Assembly: GCF_001189295.1 (NCBI RefSeq)
Contig: NZ_CP012159.1
Coordinates: 4,542,525-4,606,524 of the forward strand
From: Chondromyces crocatus
GTDB taxonomy: Bacteria > Myxococcota_A > Polyangia > Polyangiales > Polyangiaceae
Reading direction: 5' to 3'
Length of the DNA: 64,000 nucleotides
Within the stretch, counting starts at the first letter, position 1, and every line of letters starts with the position of its first letter. Under the pieces are notes generated by a model, which was not told the origin of the DNA, ran no database searches, and saw nothing but the letters and a program-made list of their open reading frames with translations. Both the position numbers and the translations under genes were made by a program. Shown here piece by piece: positions 36,653-47,136 of this stretch.

Positions 36653-37054
36653 GACCGCTGGTACGAGATCGGCGAAGAACGATTTGTGAGCAGCCAAGAC
36701 GCCCGAAGGGTGGGCATGGCCCGGTGCGGTGAGCGCGATGGCTTCTGATGGAACTCAGCGCGCGCTCACGCGACGTCTCGCTGGTGTGGAGACGTGCCCT
36801 ACGTCGACTGAGACGATCACGATCTCGAACAGTTCCACGTGGCGAGGGAAGGAGATGGCCGCAGGACCGTCCACCATGCCCTGGCCAAGCTCAGGTCACG
36901 CCCGGGTCACGCGAGAGGTGCATGTTGCAGCAACTCTGCAATCCGTCGTTGCCCAGGTGGGAAACTGCTTACAGAGGACGAAATCTCATCTCCAGAACTC
37001 TCCCATCTCGCGGGAGGCTGCCCGATCTCACCTCGGCTCGCGTCCTCACTCGCG

Positions 37055-37095
37055 GGGAGCAGCCTGATCTCGCGCAGGGAGCAGCCTGATCTCGC
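37055..37095. repeat. 19-bp direct repeat
   Basis: GGGAGCAGCCTGATCTCGC occurs at 37055-37073 and again at 37077-37095, a 22-bp period, just downstream of the EF-hand protein gene. Confidence 0.6.
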
Positions 37096-37111
37096 CTTGG
37101 CTTCTCGTTCC

Positions 37112-39436
37112 TCACGCCCCTGGCCGCCCGAACCACGCCAGCAGCGGCTCCCGGTAGTGGTACGCCGCCGCCACCAGCGCGGCGAGCAGCGTGAGGCCCA
37201 GGATCATCAGCAGCCGGTACGTCTTCCCGTGCTGATCGGCCACCCGGTCCGGCAGGAACCCCGGGCGCCGCACGCTGCCGGCGGGCAGGGGAGGCACGCG
37301 GGTGAAGCGGTGGCTCAGCTTCCGGCGCAGGTAGATCCGGTCGTTGAAGGCCCAGCCGGAGGCTTCGAGGAGGGTCGCGACGTCACGGCGGCGGAGCTTC
37401 AGCCAGCCGATCATCGCGGACAGGGACATGATGCCGAGCACGACGCTCGCCAGCGTGAAGAGGACGTTGCGGGCGCCGGTGTTGGACAGCGACTGCAGCA
37501 CGAACGCTGCCGAGGAGCCGATCGCGGCGAACGCAACGCCGCCGCCCACGAGCATCGCGGGGAGGCCGCCGCCCAGGCCGGGTGCCCCGGGGGCGGCAGG
37601 GGCTGCGGTGGGCGCTGCTGCTGGCGGTGGCGGTGGCGCCGGAGGTGGGGCAGCGCCGCCCGGGAGGGGCGCGGCGCCGGCGGCGTTCGTGACCTGGGCG
37701 CCGGCCTTCTCGGTGGTCTCTTTTTCGAGGGCTTCGAGGCGGCTGCCGAGCAGCTTCTCGACGCGCTCGGTGACGAACGTGCGCAGCCGGACGAAGGGCG
37801 CGATGGCGGCCTCCCAGACGGAGATCGGCTCGGAGATGAGGTCGAGCACGCGCGCGTCCCACTCCTTCGCGTCGCGGTCGTAGAACACGCCGCGCTTGTG
37901 GACGTCGATGCCGCGGCGGGTCCCGGAGGTGATGCCGGCGGCGATGACCTGCTGCTTGAGGTTGCCGTCGTCCTTGCGGTCCAGCTCCACGTAGACGACG
38001 AAGATGTGGCTCTTGTCGGCGAGCTTCTTGTGCGCGGCGCGGTCGGGGACGCGCACGCAGAGGTTGATCTCGCGGCCATCGAGGACGAGGGTGCCCGCCT
38101 CGAAGAGGGCGCGTTCGCCGGTCCGGAAGAGCGAGGGGAAGCTGACCATGTTGTTGGCCAGCTCCAGGATCCAGCGCTGGAGCAAGGCGAGCTTCTCCAG
38201 GTCGGAGAGGGCGAGCAGCTCGACGGAGGCCTTGCGATCTTCGAGGATGTGCTCGCGGAGGTTGCCAGGGGCCGCGCCGTCGAGGAGGGTGCGGAGGGCG
38301 GCGAGGTCGGGGACGCCAGGCAGGTCTTCGGGCTTGCGGGCGCGCCAGGCGCGGTACGGTTCGAGCTGGGCGCGGACGCGTTCCCATTCGGCGCGGTCGA
38401 GGCGATGTGCCGGGTCGGCGAGGCCGAGGGCGCGGGGGAGGACCTCGGTGGCGAGGCGGCGCGCGAGGTCGGCGAACATGGGGTTGATCGTGGCGTCGAG
38501 GTCGAGCACGCCTTCGCGGTTGGGCTGGGCGAGGGCGGCGCCGGACAGCCAGGTGCGGATGGCCGCGGGATCGCGGGCGTCGACGGAGGCGAGCGCCCTG
38601 CGGGTCACGGCGAGGTGGTGCTCGGCAGCGCTGCCCTGGGTGAGCAGGTCGCACTGCGCGAAGAACTGATCGAGCTTGGTGGCGAGGGCGTCGACGATCT
38701 CGAAGAGGCGCGGTGTGTCGTCGCCGAACGGCATGATCGCGGTCGAGGTGCTGGCAGGATCGACGCGCGCTTCGTCGGCCCAGTCGAGGAGCGCGCGGGC
38801 GCGCTGGAGGAAGGTGTCGAGGGTGGCCTCGTCGGCGCCCGCCTCGCCGCACGAGTCGGGGACGCCGCCGGTGGCCTTCACGATCAGGGTGGCCAGCTCG
38901 GCGAGCTCGGGATCGTCGAGCTGGGAGGGGGCGACGGAGCCGTCGCCGTTGGGGAACTTCTTCTTGTAGCTCTCGCGGAAGGCGCGGATCTCGGCGAGGG
39001 TGATGGTCTGGCCTGGGCGCGCGTCGTCGTCGGTGGTTGCGTCGTCGTCTTCGTCTTCGGAGGTGCTCGCGTCGTCGTCGCCGTTCTTGATGTAGCGGCG
39101 CACGAGCTGGAGCATGTGCTCCGCGTCCGCGTCGGAGGGGTCGAGATCGTCGAGGTGGACGGTATCGGTGCGCTCGCTGATGCGGTCCTGGTGCTTCAAG
39201 CGGGCGCGCAGCCAGTCGTGCGCGTCGAGCAGGTCCTGGACGCGGATGCGGCCGTCTTGATCGCGATCGAGGTAGGTCAGCAGCGCGGGATCGCAGAAGA
39301 GCTGATCCACGGGGACGCTGGTGGCGGCCCAGCGTGCCGGAGGGAGATCATGGATGCGGTCGAGATCCTCAGGCGTGGCGATGCGGAGCTGAACGACGCC
39401 ACGGTAATCGAAGAAAACGAGGGGTTTCGTGCTCAC
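37112..39436 (-). CDS. large EF-hand-containing membrane protein of unknown function
   Basis: A protein of about 774 residues. Near the N terminus is an EF-hand loop (DRDQDGRIRVQD, likely calcium binding) and later an acidic Asp-rich stretch (DDDASTSEDEDDDATTDDD). A second loop-like segment is FPNGDGSVAPSQL. The middle is alpha-helical with no recognised fold. The C-terminal 200 residues hold a Pro/Ala-rich linker, two or three membrane helices (LVGGGVAFAAIGSSAAFVL, VLFTLASVVLGIMSLSAMIG) and a final helix LLMILGLTLLAALVAAAY. GTG 39436 gives the N terminus STKPLVFFDYRGVVQLRI; ATG 39511 is an alternative. No known family is recognised. Confidence 0.7.
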   Translation of the reverse strand: MSTKPLVFFDYRGVVQLRIATPEDLDRIHDLPPARWAATSVPVDQLFCDPALLTYLDRDQDGRIRVQDLLDAHDWLRARLKHQDRISERTDTVHLDDLDPSDADAEHMLQLVRRYIKNGDDDASTSEDEDDDATTDDDARPGQTITLAEIRAFRESYKKKFPNGDGSVAPSQLDDPELAELATLIVKATGGVPDSCGEAGADEATLDTFLQRARALLDWADEARVDPASTSTAIMPFGDDTPRLFEIVDALATKLDQFFAQCDLLTQGSAAEHHLAVTRRALASVDARDPAAIRTWLSGAALAQPNREGVLDLDATINPMFADLARRLATEVLPRALGLADPAHRLDRAEWERVRAQLEPYRAWRARKPEDLPGVPDLAALRTLLDGAAPGNLREHILEDRKASVELLALSDLEKLALLQRWILELANNMVSFPSLFRTGERALFEAGTLVLDGREINLCVRVPDRAAHKKLADKSHIFVVYVELDRKDDGNLKQQVIAAGITSGTRRGIDVHKRGVFYDRDAKEWDARVLDLISEPISVWEAAIAPFVRLRTFVTERVEKLLGSRLEALEKETTEKAGAQVTNAAGAAPLPGGAAPPPAPPPPPAAAPTAAPAAPGAPGLGGGLPAMLVGGGVAFAAIGSSAAFVLQSLSNTGARNVLFTLASVVLGIMSLSAMIGWLKLRRRDVATLLEASGWAFNDRIYLRRKLSHRFTRVPPLPAGSVRRPGFLPDRVADQHGKTYRLLMILGLTLLAALVAAAYHYREPLLAWFGRPGA

Positions 39437-39573
39437 GACGGGCTTGCGTTTCCCATGACGAGCGGCGGCGCGCAACGGTGACGCTGTAGCGTGCAGGGTG
39501 ATCGGTCGCATTCGCTCGGGGCGATGGCGGTCGCGTTGCCGTGCGGGGCGGTAGGTGATACTTTCCCCACATC

Positions 39574-39819
39574 ATGGGTCGAATCGGGCCGACGGAGATC
39601 CTCATCATTGTCGCCATCGCGCTGCTGCTCTTCGGTGGCCGGCGGATCGCCGACATCGGCAAGGGTCTGGGCGAGGGCATCAAGAACTTCAAGAAGGGCA
39701 TCAGCGATCCCGAGAAGGGAGCGTCCGAGCTGCCTCCTGGAGGCGACGAGACGAAGACGAGTTCGACCTCCACGGCGAACACGACGAACGAGTCGGCGAC
39801 GACCAGCAAGCCGAGCTGA
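39574..39819 (+). CDS. tatA: Sec-independent translocase subunit TatA/E
   Basis: An 81-residue protein with the standard TatA layout. A short N-terminal membrane helix ([16 protein letters not shown]), the FGG hinge and an amphipathic helix ([20 protein letters not shown]) are followed by a Ser/Thr/Asn-rich soluble tail. It forms the pore part of twin-arginine translocation. No tatB or tatC is adjacent. A bidirectional hairpin follows it. Confidence 0.9.
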   Translation: MGRIGPTEILIIVAIALLLFGGRRIADIGKGLGEGIKNFKKGISDPEKGASELPPGGDETKTSSTSTANTTNESATTSKPS

Positions 39820-39895
39820 CCGGCCATCCCCTCAGGGCCCCAGCGACCGCTGGAGGCACCTGCCGATGAGGGCGTGGGGCTCGGGAGCCCTCTGC

Positions 39896-39925
39896 GGGAG
39901 GCCACCTCGGAAGAGGCGGCCTCCC
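39896..39925. terminator. strong bidirectional terminator hairpin
   Basis: GGGAGGCC (39896-39903) pairs with GGCCTCCC (39918-39925), and inside it CCTC pairs with GAGG around a GGAA tetraloop. It stands between the convergent tatA and P450 genes, 9 bp from the P450 stop. Confidence 0.6.
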
Positions 39926-39933
39926 GTCGTCGT

Positions 39934-41295
39934 TCAGGCGGCGTGGGCCGCGGTGGAGCGGGGCGCGCGGCGCTTGAGTACGACGCTGCAGCCGTCCGAG
40001 GGGGTGAGGGTGATGTTCCGGCGCACGGCGCGAATGGCGCGGTCGTGGGCGGGGCGCAGGATCGTGCGTGCGAGGACGGTGGCGAGCACCATCTTCATCT
40101 CGTGGAGCGCGAACGCCATGCCGATGCAGCGGCGGATGCCTCCACCGAAGGGGAAGAACTCGTAGGGCGAGAACTTCGTGCCGAGGAAGCGGTCGGGGTT
40201 GAAGCGATCCGGCTCGGTGTAGACCTCGGGGCGCTTGTGCGCGAGGTAGATGGAGCAGACGGCGCCGACGCCCGCCGGAAGATCCCAGCCGCCCACGCGC
40301 ACGGGCTTGTCGAGGATGCGGCCGACGAAGGGAAGGACGGGCTGGAGGCGCAGCGTCTCGCGGACGACGGCGTCGAGCAGCTCCAGGCGGGCGATGCGCT
40401 CGGGGGTGAAGTGGCCGTCGGCGAGCTCGCGCCGGAGGCGGGCTTCGATGCCAGGGGTGGTGAGGATCCAGTGGAGGGCCCAGGCGAGGCCGGTGGCGGT
40501 GGTCTCGTGGCCCGCGACGAGGAGGGTCATGAGTTCGTCGCGGAGCTCTTCGTCGGTGAGGGGCTGGCCCTCTTCGTCGCGCGCTTGCAGCAGCAGGGTG
40601 AGGACGTCGTCGCCCTCCAGGCCTTCGGGGCGGGTGGCCTGCTCGGCGCGTCGTCTGCGGATCTGGTCGAGGAGCATGCCGTGGGTCTGGCGCTTGTAGT
40701 GAAGGAAGCGTCCCCAGGGGCTCCAGGGGCCGAGGTCACGCTGCATGGCGGGGAGGAGGAGCGGAGGCCACACGGCGATCTCGAGGAGGTTGGTCACGGC
40801 CTCGGCGAGGGCGTCGAGGCGGGGGCCTTCTTCGAGGCCGAAGACGGCGCGGAGGATGACGTGCAGGGTGATCTCCTGCATGTAGCCGTGCACGGCGAAG
40901 GGGGAGCGGAAGGGGAAGCGATCGATGGCGTCGTGCGCGGCGTCGATCATGATCCGGCCGTACGCGGTCATGCGCTCGCCGTGGAAGGGCGGCAGGAGGA
41001 GGCGGCGCTGGCGGAGGTGCTCGCGGCCGTCGAGCATGAGCACGGAGTGGTCGCCGAGGAAGGCGCGCAAGGAGAGGTTGAAGCGGCCAGCGAGCATGGT
41101 GTCGCTGTCGCCGGTGAAGATGTCCTTCACGTCGTCGGGGTTGGCGAAGATGGCGACCGGCGGGAGGTTCGGCAGGCGGATGGTGAAGGCCGGGCCGAAG
41201 GTGTCGCGGCACTCGGTGAGGAACGGCTGGGGGCGGCGTATCCAGTGGTAGGTGGTGACGAGGGCAGGGGTGCGCGGGCCGGGCGGGAGTGCCAT
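39934..41295 (-). CDS. cytochrome P450
   Basis: Complete P450 monooxygenase, 453 residues. It has the I-helix oxygen-activation motif AGHETTATGL, the K-helix ExxR (ETLRLQPV), PERFNPDRF-like DRFNPDRFLG, and the heme-binding FGGGIRRCIG with ligand Cys390. The N-terminal part has no membrane anchor, so it is soluble. The substrate is unknown; relatives near this sequence belong to the CYP110-like or alkane/fatty-acid-type clans. A redox partner is not adjacent. Confidence 0.93.
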   Translation of the reverse strand: MALPPGPRTPALVTTYHWIRRPQPFLTECRDTFGPAFTIRLPNLPPVAIFANPDDVKDIFTGDSDTMLAGRFNLSLRAFLGDHSVLMLDGREHLRQRRLLLPPFHGERMTAYGRIMIDAAHDAIDRFPFRSPFAVHGYMQEITLHVILRAVFGLEEGPRLDALAEAVTNLLEIAVWPPLLLPAMQRDLGPWSPWGRFLHYKRQTHGMLLDQIRRRRAEQATRPEGLEGDDVLTLLLQARDEEGQPLTDEELRDELMTLLVAGHETTATGLAWALHWILTTPGIEARLRRELADGHFTPERIARLELLDAVVRETLRLQPVLPFVGRILDKPVRVGGWDLPAGVGAVCSIYLAHKRPEVYTEPDRFNPDRFLGTKFSPYEFFPFGGGIRRCIGMAFALHEMKMVLATVLARTILRPAHDRAIRAVRRNITLTPSDGCSVVLKRRAPRSTAAHAA

Positions 41296-41304
41296 GGCGG
41301 CACC

Positions 41305-42906
<1,602 letters not shown>

Positions 42907-43037
42907 GCCTTCGTGAGGGATTATGCGCCGTGTTGCGCGCGGGCCGAAGAAAAGTCATCATGGCGGGTTTTCCAGAGGGCACGCGCTCTCTATGTTGAGG
43001 AGGGGGCGTCCGTGATCCTGGAGGGGCCCGTTTCCTC

Positions 43038-43874
43038 ATGCGCCATGTCTCCGCTCCGCTGGTGGTCTTTGGTTGTGGCTTCACGGGCACGGCTGCCGCG
43101 GCGATGCGCAGGGCCGAGGGAGGGCGGGTGATCGCGACGACGCGGGACGAAGCGCGGGCCGCCGCGCTGGCGCGGGCGGGGATCGAGGCGCACGTGATTC
43201 CGGCGCTGGGCGTGGAGGCGGCGGCGAAGCTCGTGCCCGAAGGCGCCGAGGTGCTGGTGGCCTTTCCTCCGGATCCTGCCGCCGATGCGGCCGTCGCTGC
43301 GGCGCTCGAAGGGGCGCGTGCGGTGGTGTACGTGTCATCGACCGCGGTGTACGGGGGGGCGACCGGCAAGGTGGACGAGCTGGTGCCGGTGGATCGTGGG
43401 GATGCGCGTGCGGCGGCTCGGCTCGACGCAGAGGCGCACTACCAGCGACGTGGGGCGGTGATCCTGCGGGCCGCCGGCATCTACGGGCCCGGTCGGGGAT
43501 TGCACCGGCGGCTGATGCGGGGAGAGCACCGGCTGGTGGAGGGAGGGCACAAGGTGGTGTCGCGGATCCACGTGGAGGATCTGGCGAGGTTGGCGCTGGC
43601 GTCGCTGGAGCAGGGGCTGCGCGGTGACGTGTTCGTGGTCGGCGACGACGCGCCAGTGCCTCAGGTGGACGTGGTGCGGTGGCTGTGCCAGCGGCTGGGG
43701 TTGCCGCTCCCCGTGGAGGTGGAGGCGGGGGCCGTCCACGAGACGCTGCGCCACGATCGGGCGGTGCAGAACGCCCGGATCAAGTCGGCGCTGGGGTTGT
43801 CGCTGCAGTATCCGAGCTACCGGGAGGGTTTCGAGGCTTGCTTGGCCCTGGAGGCTGCGCGCGGCACGTATTGA
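43038..43874 (+). CDS. short-chain/NAD-dependent epimerase-like (SDR, YeeZ-like) protein
   Basis: A 278-residue Rossmann protein of the atypical extended SDR group. The dinucleotide site is VVFGCGFTGTAAA, the active-site strand VVYVSSTAVYGG, then ILRAAGIYGPGRG and the conserved SRIHVEDLARLALA, as in YeeZ-like sugar or ladderane-type oxidoreductases. Substrate unknown. The 3' end is only 5 bp from the convergent obgE gene. The upstream gap from the kinase gene is 131 bp. Confidence 0.82.
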   Translation: MRHVSAPLVVFGCGFTGTAAAAMRRAEGGRVIATTRDEARAAALARAGIEAHVIPALGVEAAAKLVPEGAEVLVAFPPDPAADAAVAAALEGARAVVYVSSTAVYGGATGKVDELVPVDRGDARAAARLDAEAHYQRRGAVILRAAGIYGPGRGLHRRLMRGEHRLVEGGHKVVSRIHVEDLARLALASLEQGLRGDVFVVGDDAPVPQVDVVRWLCQRLGLPLPVEVEAGAVHETLRHDRAVQNARIKSALGLSLQYPSYREGFEACLALEAARGTY

Positions 43875-43879
43875 GTCGT

Positions 43880-44280
43880 CTAGCGCTTCGTGGCCTTGGT
43901 TGTGGAGCGCGAGCTGGCCTTGGCAGCCGGTCGCTTCGTGGCCTTGGCAGCCGGTCGCTTCGTGGCCTTGGTCGTGGAGCGCGAGCTGGTCTTGGCAGCC
44001 GGTCGCTTCGTGGCCTTGGTCGTGGAGCGCGAGCTGGTCTTGGCAGCCGGTCGCTTCGTGGCCTTGGCCGTCGAGCGAGAGGCCGTCTTGGTCGTGGCCT
44101 TGGCTGCGGAGCGCGAAGCGGTCTTGGAGGCAGCCTTGGTCGCCGGCCGCGCCTTGGTCGCCGGCCGCGCCTTGGTCGCCGGCCGCGCCTTGGTCTTGGC
44201 AGCCGGTCGCTTCGCGGTCTTGGTCGTCGAGCGTGATGCCGAGGCTTTTGCCGGGGTCGAGGCCGCCTTGGCCTTCGCAC
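43880..44280 (-). repeat. decayed repeats encoding the Lys/Ala-rich tail
   Basis: Units such as 5'-GGTCGCTTCGTGGCCTTGG and its variants recur about every 48-60 bp on the plus strand between 43880 and 44210, and a shorter 18-bp unit (CCGGCCGCGCCTTGGTCG) recurs at 44140-44200. Such DNA is prone to slippage, so tail length may vary between strains. Confidence 0.65.
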
Positions 44281-45418
44281 GCGGAGGGGCCGCGGTCGAT
44301 GAGGCCGCTCTGGCAGCAGGCGATGCCACCTCGGTCGCGGAGGCGCCCCCTTCGTCCGAGGACGCGAGCGACGGTTCGGGCTGCGCTCGGGGGACCGCCC
44401 GGGGGCTCTTGGCGTTGAGCTTGGCCAGCTCGGCGACCAGCTCCGGGATGCCTTCGTGGGTCGCGGCGCTGACGAGGCGAAGCTTGACGCCTGCTTTGGC
44501 GAAGCGGCGCTCGAGGGCAGGGTACGCTTCCCTCACGTCCGGGAGGTCCGCCTTGGAGAGGGCGACGATCTCGGGGCGCTCTGCGAGCTCGGGGCTGAAG
44601 CGTTTCAGCTCTTTGCGGAGCGCGCGGTAGTCGGCGAAGGGTTCTCGGTCCTCGCCAGGGTCGAGGGTGATGAGGTGGAGAAGGGCCCTGGAGCGCTCGA
44701 CGTGCTTGAGAAACTGGATGCCGAGGCCGACGCCCTCGCTCGCGCCAGGGATGAGCCCGGGGATGTCGGCGATGACGAAGTTGGTGCCCCCGGCGCGAGG
44801 GCCGCCGCCGACCTCCACCATGCCGAGGATGGGGTTCAACGTGGTGAAGGGGTAGTCGGCGATCTTGGGGCGCGCAGCGGAGACCGAGGAGACGAACGTG
44901 CTCTTGCCAACGTTCGGGAAGCCGAGCAGGCCGATGTCCGCAAGGATCTTCAGCTCGAGCTGGAGCTCACGCTTTTCACCCGGTTCGCCTTTTTCCGCGC
45001 GGCGTGGTGCCCGGTCGAAGGACGTGGCGAAGTGGATGTTACCCCGGCCACCTCTGCCTCCGTGCGCGACGATCAGTTCTTGCCCGTGCTTGGTGATGTC
45101 GGCGATGAGTTCACTCGTCTCGGCGTCGCGTATCTGGGTGCCGAGCGGGATGCGAACGGTGCGATCGGCCCCGGCTCTGCCGTAGCAGTCGCTGCCCTGG
45201 CCGTGCTCGCCGCGCTTCGCTTCGATCGTGCGCATGTACGTGAAATCGAGCAGGGTGGACAGTCCCTCGTCCCCGACGAAGATCACGTTCCCGCCGCGTC
45301 CGCCGTCTCCGCCCGAGGGGCCTCCGAAGGGGACGAACTTCTCTCGGCGGAACGCGGCCGCGCCGTTCCCGCCGTCTCCGGCAACGACTTTGAGCCGGCA
45401 CTGGTCGACAAACCGCAT
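43880..45418 (-). CDS. obgE: GTPase Obg/CgtA with histone-H1-like C-terminal tail
   Basis: Essential ribosome-associated GTPase, 512 residues. Obg fold 1-160 (VVAGDGGNGAAAFRREKF, glycine-rich). G domain about 161-335 with P-loop GFPNVGKS (166-173), DIPG (218-221), SKAD (288-291) and SAATHEG. Beyond residue 340 it departs from the family: residues 341-378 are Pro/Ser/Ala-rich, and 380-512 are almost only Ala, Lys, Thr, Arg, Ser and Pro in repeated KRPAAK/SRSTTKATKRPAAK units, like a histone H1 or HU-type tail. It is head-to-head with the histidine kinase gene, 15 bp apart. Confidence 0.93.
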   Translation of the reverse strand: MRFVDQCRLKVVAGDGGNGAAAFRREKFVPFGGPSGGDGGRGGNVIFVGDEGLSTLLDFTYMRTIEAKRGEHGQGSDCYGRAGADRTVRIPLGTQIRDAETSELIADITKHGQELIVAHGGRGGRGNIHFATSFDRAPRRAEKGEPGEKRELQLELKILADIGLLGFPNVGKSTFVSSVSAARPKIADYPFTTLNPILGMVEVGGGPRAGGTNFVIADIPGLIPGASEGVGLGIQFLKHVERSRALLHLITLDPGEDREPFADYRALRKELKRFSPELAERPEIVALSKADLPDVREAYPALERRFAKAGVKLRLVSAATHEGIPELVAELAKLNAKSPRAVPRAQPEPSLASSDEGGASATEVASPAARAASSTAAPPRAKAKAASTPAKASASRSTTKTAKRPAAKTKARPATKARPATKARPATKAASKTASRSAAKATTKTASRSTAKATKRPAAKTSSRSTTKATKRPAAKTSSRSTTKATKRPAAKATKRPAAKASSRSTTKATKR

Positions 45419-45433
45419 CGGCGCGCTCTTATC

Positions 45434-46978
45434 ATGAAAGCTGTCCCGGCGTCTGGAGGAGTGGTGCCTGCCCGCATTCTGATCATCGACGACAACACGA
45501 CCCTGGCGGCGAATCTGCGCGACATCCTGGAAGGGGCTCCCGAGCTCGATGTGGAGGTGGTGCTCGCGTGCAACGGGAAAAAAGGGCTCGCGTTGGCCCG
45601 GCGCGAGGGGTTCGAGGTCGCGGTGGTGGACATCAAGCTGCCCGACGGCAACGGCGTCGAGCTCATCCGGCCGCTGCTGGAGGCATCTCCTCAGGGTGAG
45701 GTGGTGCTGGTGACGGGGTTCGCGACGGTGGACATGGCGATCGGGGCGCTCCGTGAGGGGGCCTTCGCCTTCGTGCTGAAGTCGTTTCGCCCGGAGGAGC
45801 TGATCTCGACGCTCGCTCAGGCGATCGCGAAGGTGACGCTGAAGCGGGAGCGCGAGGCGCTGGAGCGTCGCTACCGGGCGCTGATCGAGGCCGCAGGGGT
45901 GCTGATCCTGGGGCTGAACGCAGAGGGGCGGATCACGCTGATGAACCCGAGCCTCTCCGCACTGGCCGGGCCATCGGCGATGCTGGTGCTCGGCGCGGTG
46001 TTCACGGAGTCACTGAGCGAGGAGTCGGATCGGCGGCGGTTCGGGCATGCTTTCCAGAAGGCGCTGGAGAACGCAGTGGCCCCCGAGGTGGAGGTGGGGT
46101 TGCGCGACGCCGCGGGGGCCATCCGGCGGGTGCGGTGGCATCTGTCAGGGGTGCGGGGGGCACCCGGAAAGAAGGCGGAGCTGATCTACGGGATCGGTCT
46201 GGATGTGACGGAGCGGCGCGCGCAGGAGCGGCGCGCGGCGGACATGGAAGCGCTGAACGCCATGGCACCCCTGGCGCTGGGGCTCGCCCACGAGATCAGG
46301 AATCCGCTGAACGCGGCGGTGCTGGAGCTGCACCTGCTGTCCCGTTCCATCGATCGGATGGCCGACGAGGGGGCGCGCGGGCCCATGAAGCGACGGGTCG
46401 AGATCGTGGAGTCGGAGATCGCACGGCTGGGGCGTCTGCTGAGCGAATTCCTGGAGCTCGCGCGGCCGAGGGCGCCGCTGCGTGAGCCCGTGGATCTGTC
46501 GCGGGTGGTGGCCGAGGTGATGGAGCTGGAAGCCGAGGCGTTCGCGCGGGTGGGGGTGGAGGTGACGCGGGCGCTCGATGGGGACTGCTGGTCGCTGGGC
46601 GACGTGGAGAAGCTGAAGCAGGTGGTCCTGAACCTGGTGATGAACGCGCTGGACGCGATGCCCGAAGGCGGCGGGATCCGGGCCGCGACGGGCGGAGATG
46701 CCCAGGATGTATGGTTGTCGATCGGCGATACGGGGACGGGGATCGCGGCAGGGGTGCTGCCCGAGATCTTCGATCCGTTCTTCACGACGAAGCCCGGGGG
46801 GACCGGCCTGGGGCTGGCCATCGTGCAGAAGATCGTGGACCAGCACGGTGGACGTGTGTCCGTCGAAGCCTCCCCGACCGGGACCTGCGTTCGCGTGCTG
46901 TTCCCCCGCTACGTGAGCACTCCCTTGCCTCGCCCCAGCCCCTCCCGCCCCCCGCGCACCCACGGCGACGGAATTTGA
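45434..46978 (+). CDS. hybrid response regulator - PAS - histidine kinase
   Basis: A 514-residue signalling protein. Residues 14-130 are a receiver domain with phospho-acceptor Asp66 (VAVVDIKLPDG) and Lys116. A PAS-like domain spans about 145-260 (RALIEAAGVLILGLNAEGR). The dimerisation/phospho-acceptor domain has His286 in GLAHEIRNPLNAAVLEL. The ATPase domain has NLVMNALDAMPEGGG (N box), GDTGTGIA (G1) and PGGTGLGLAIVQKIVDQHGG (G2). No transmembrane helix, so it is cytoplasmic and probably fed by another kinase. ATG 45434 follows the divergent obgE start by 15 bp. Confidence 0.93.
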   Translation: MKAVPASGGVVPARILIIDDNTTLAANLRDILEGAPELDVEVVLACNGKKGLALARREGFEVAVVDIKLPDGNGVELIRPLLEASPQGEVVLVTGFATVDMAIGALREGAFAFVLKSFRPEELISTLAQAIAKVTLKREREALERRYRALIEAAGVLILGLNAEGRITLMNPSLSALAGPSAMLVLGAVFTESLSEESDRRRFGHAFQKALENAVAPEVEVGLRDAAGAIRRVRWHLSGVRGAPGKKAELIYGIGLDVTERRAQERRAADMEALNAMAPLALGLAHEIRNPLNAAVLELHLLSRSIDRMADEGARGPMKRRVEIVESEIARLGRLLSEFLELARPRAPLREPVDLSRVVAEVMELEAEAFARVGVEVTRALDGDCWSLGDVEKLKQVVLNLVMNALDAMPEGGGIRAATGGDAQDVWLSIGDTGTGIAAGVLPEIFDPFFTTKPGGTGLGLAIVQKIVDQHGGRVSVEASPTGTCVRVLFPRYVSTPLPRPSPSRPPRTHGDGI

Positions 46979-46982
46979 AGCA

Positions 46983-46997
46983 GGGGCCGCAGGCCCC
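46983..46997. terminator. candidate terminator hairpin
   Basis: GGGGCC-GCA-GGCCCC, a perfect 6-bp stem starting five bases after the histidine kinase stop codon. There is no T-tract. Confidence 0.35.
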
Positions 46998-47136
46998 CAC
47001 GCTCCCGATGGTCGCTACCCTGCGGTAGAAGCGGCCTCAGCAGGGGATGAGCTGATCAGTGGGAGGACGGCCCTCCTCGGCCGGGAGGCCGAGGGGATCA
47101 CGAGAGCTGGGCAGAAGGAGTCGAGGAGGTGAGACG

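Larger units (their letters stand above)
35905..37111. other. 1.2-kb non-coding region with repeat array and low-complexity spacer
   Basis: No credible gene. Several frames stay open over 36.1-36.7 kb only because the repeat period (42 bp) is a multiple of three. It holds the 42-bp array, scattered CACGTGAA words (for example near 36284, 36326 and 36515), palindromic GACGATCGTC, and a 19-bp direct repeat near 37.06 kb. Confidence 0.6.

Noticed and set aside
36078-36748. Several frames encoding 14-residue repeats in the 42-bp array.
   Set aside because: The repeat period is divisible by three so frames stay open on both strands; no ribosome site or signal, and similar repeats read equally well in several frames.
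36729-37089. Small open frames after the repeat array.
   Set aside because: Two overlapping frames of about 112 residues have no domain or ribosome site and include the 19-bp direct repeat.
36839-39481. An 880-codon plus-strand frame over the EF-hand protein gene.
   Set aside because: Antisense shadow of the minus-strand gene; composition is Gly/Glu/Ala-rich without any motif.
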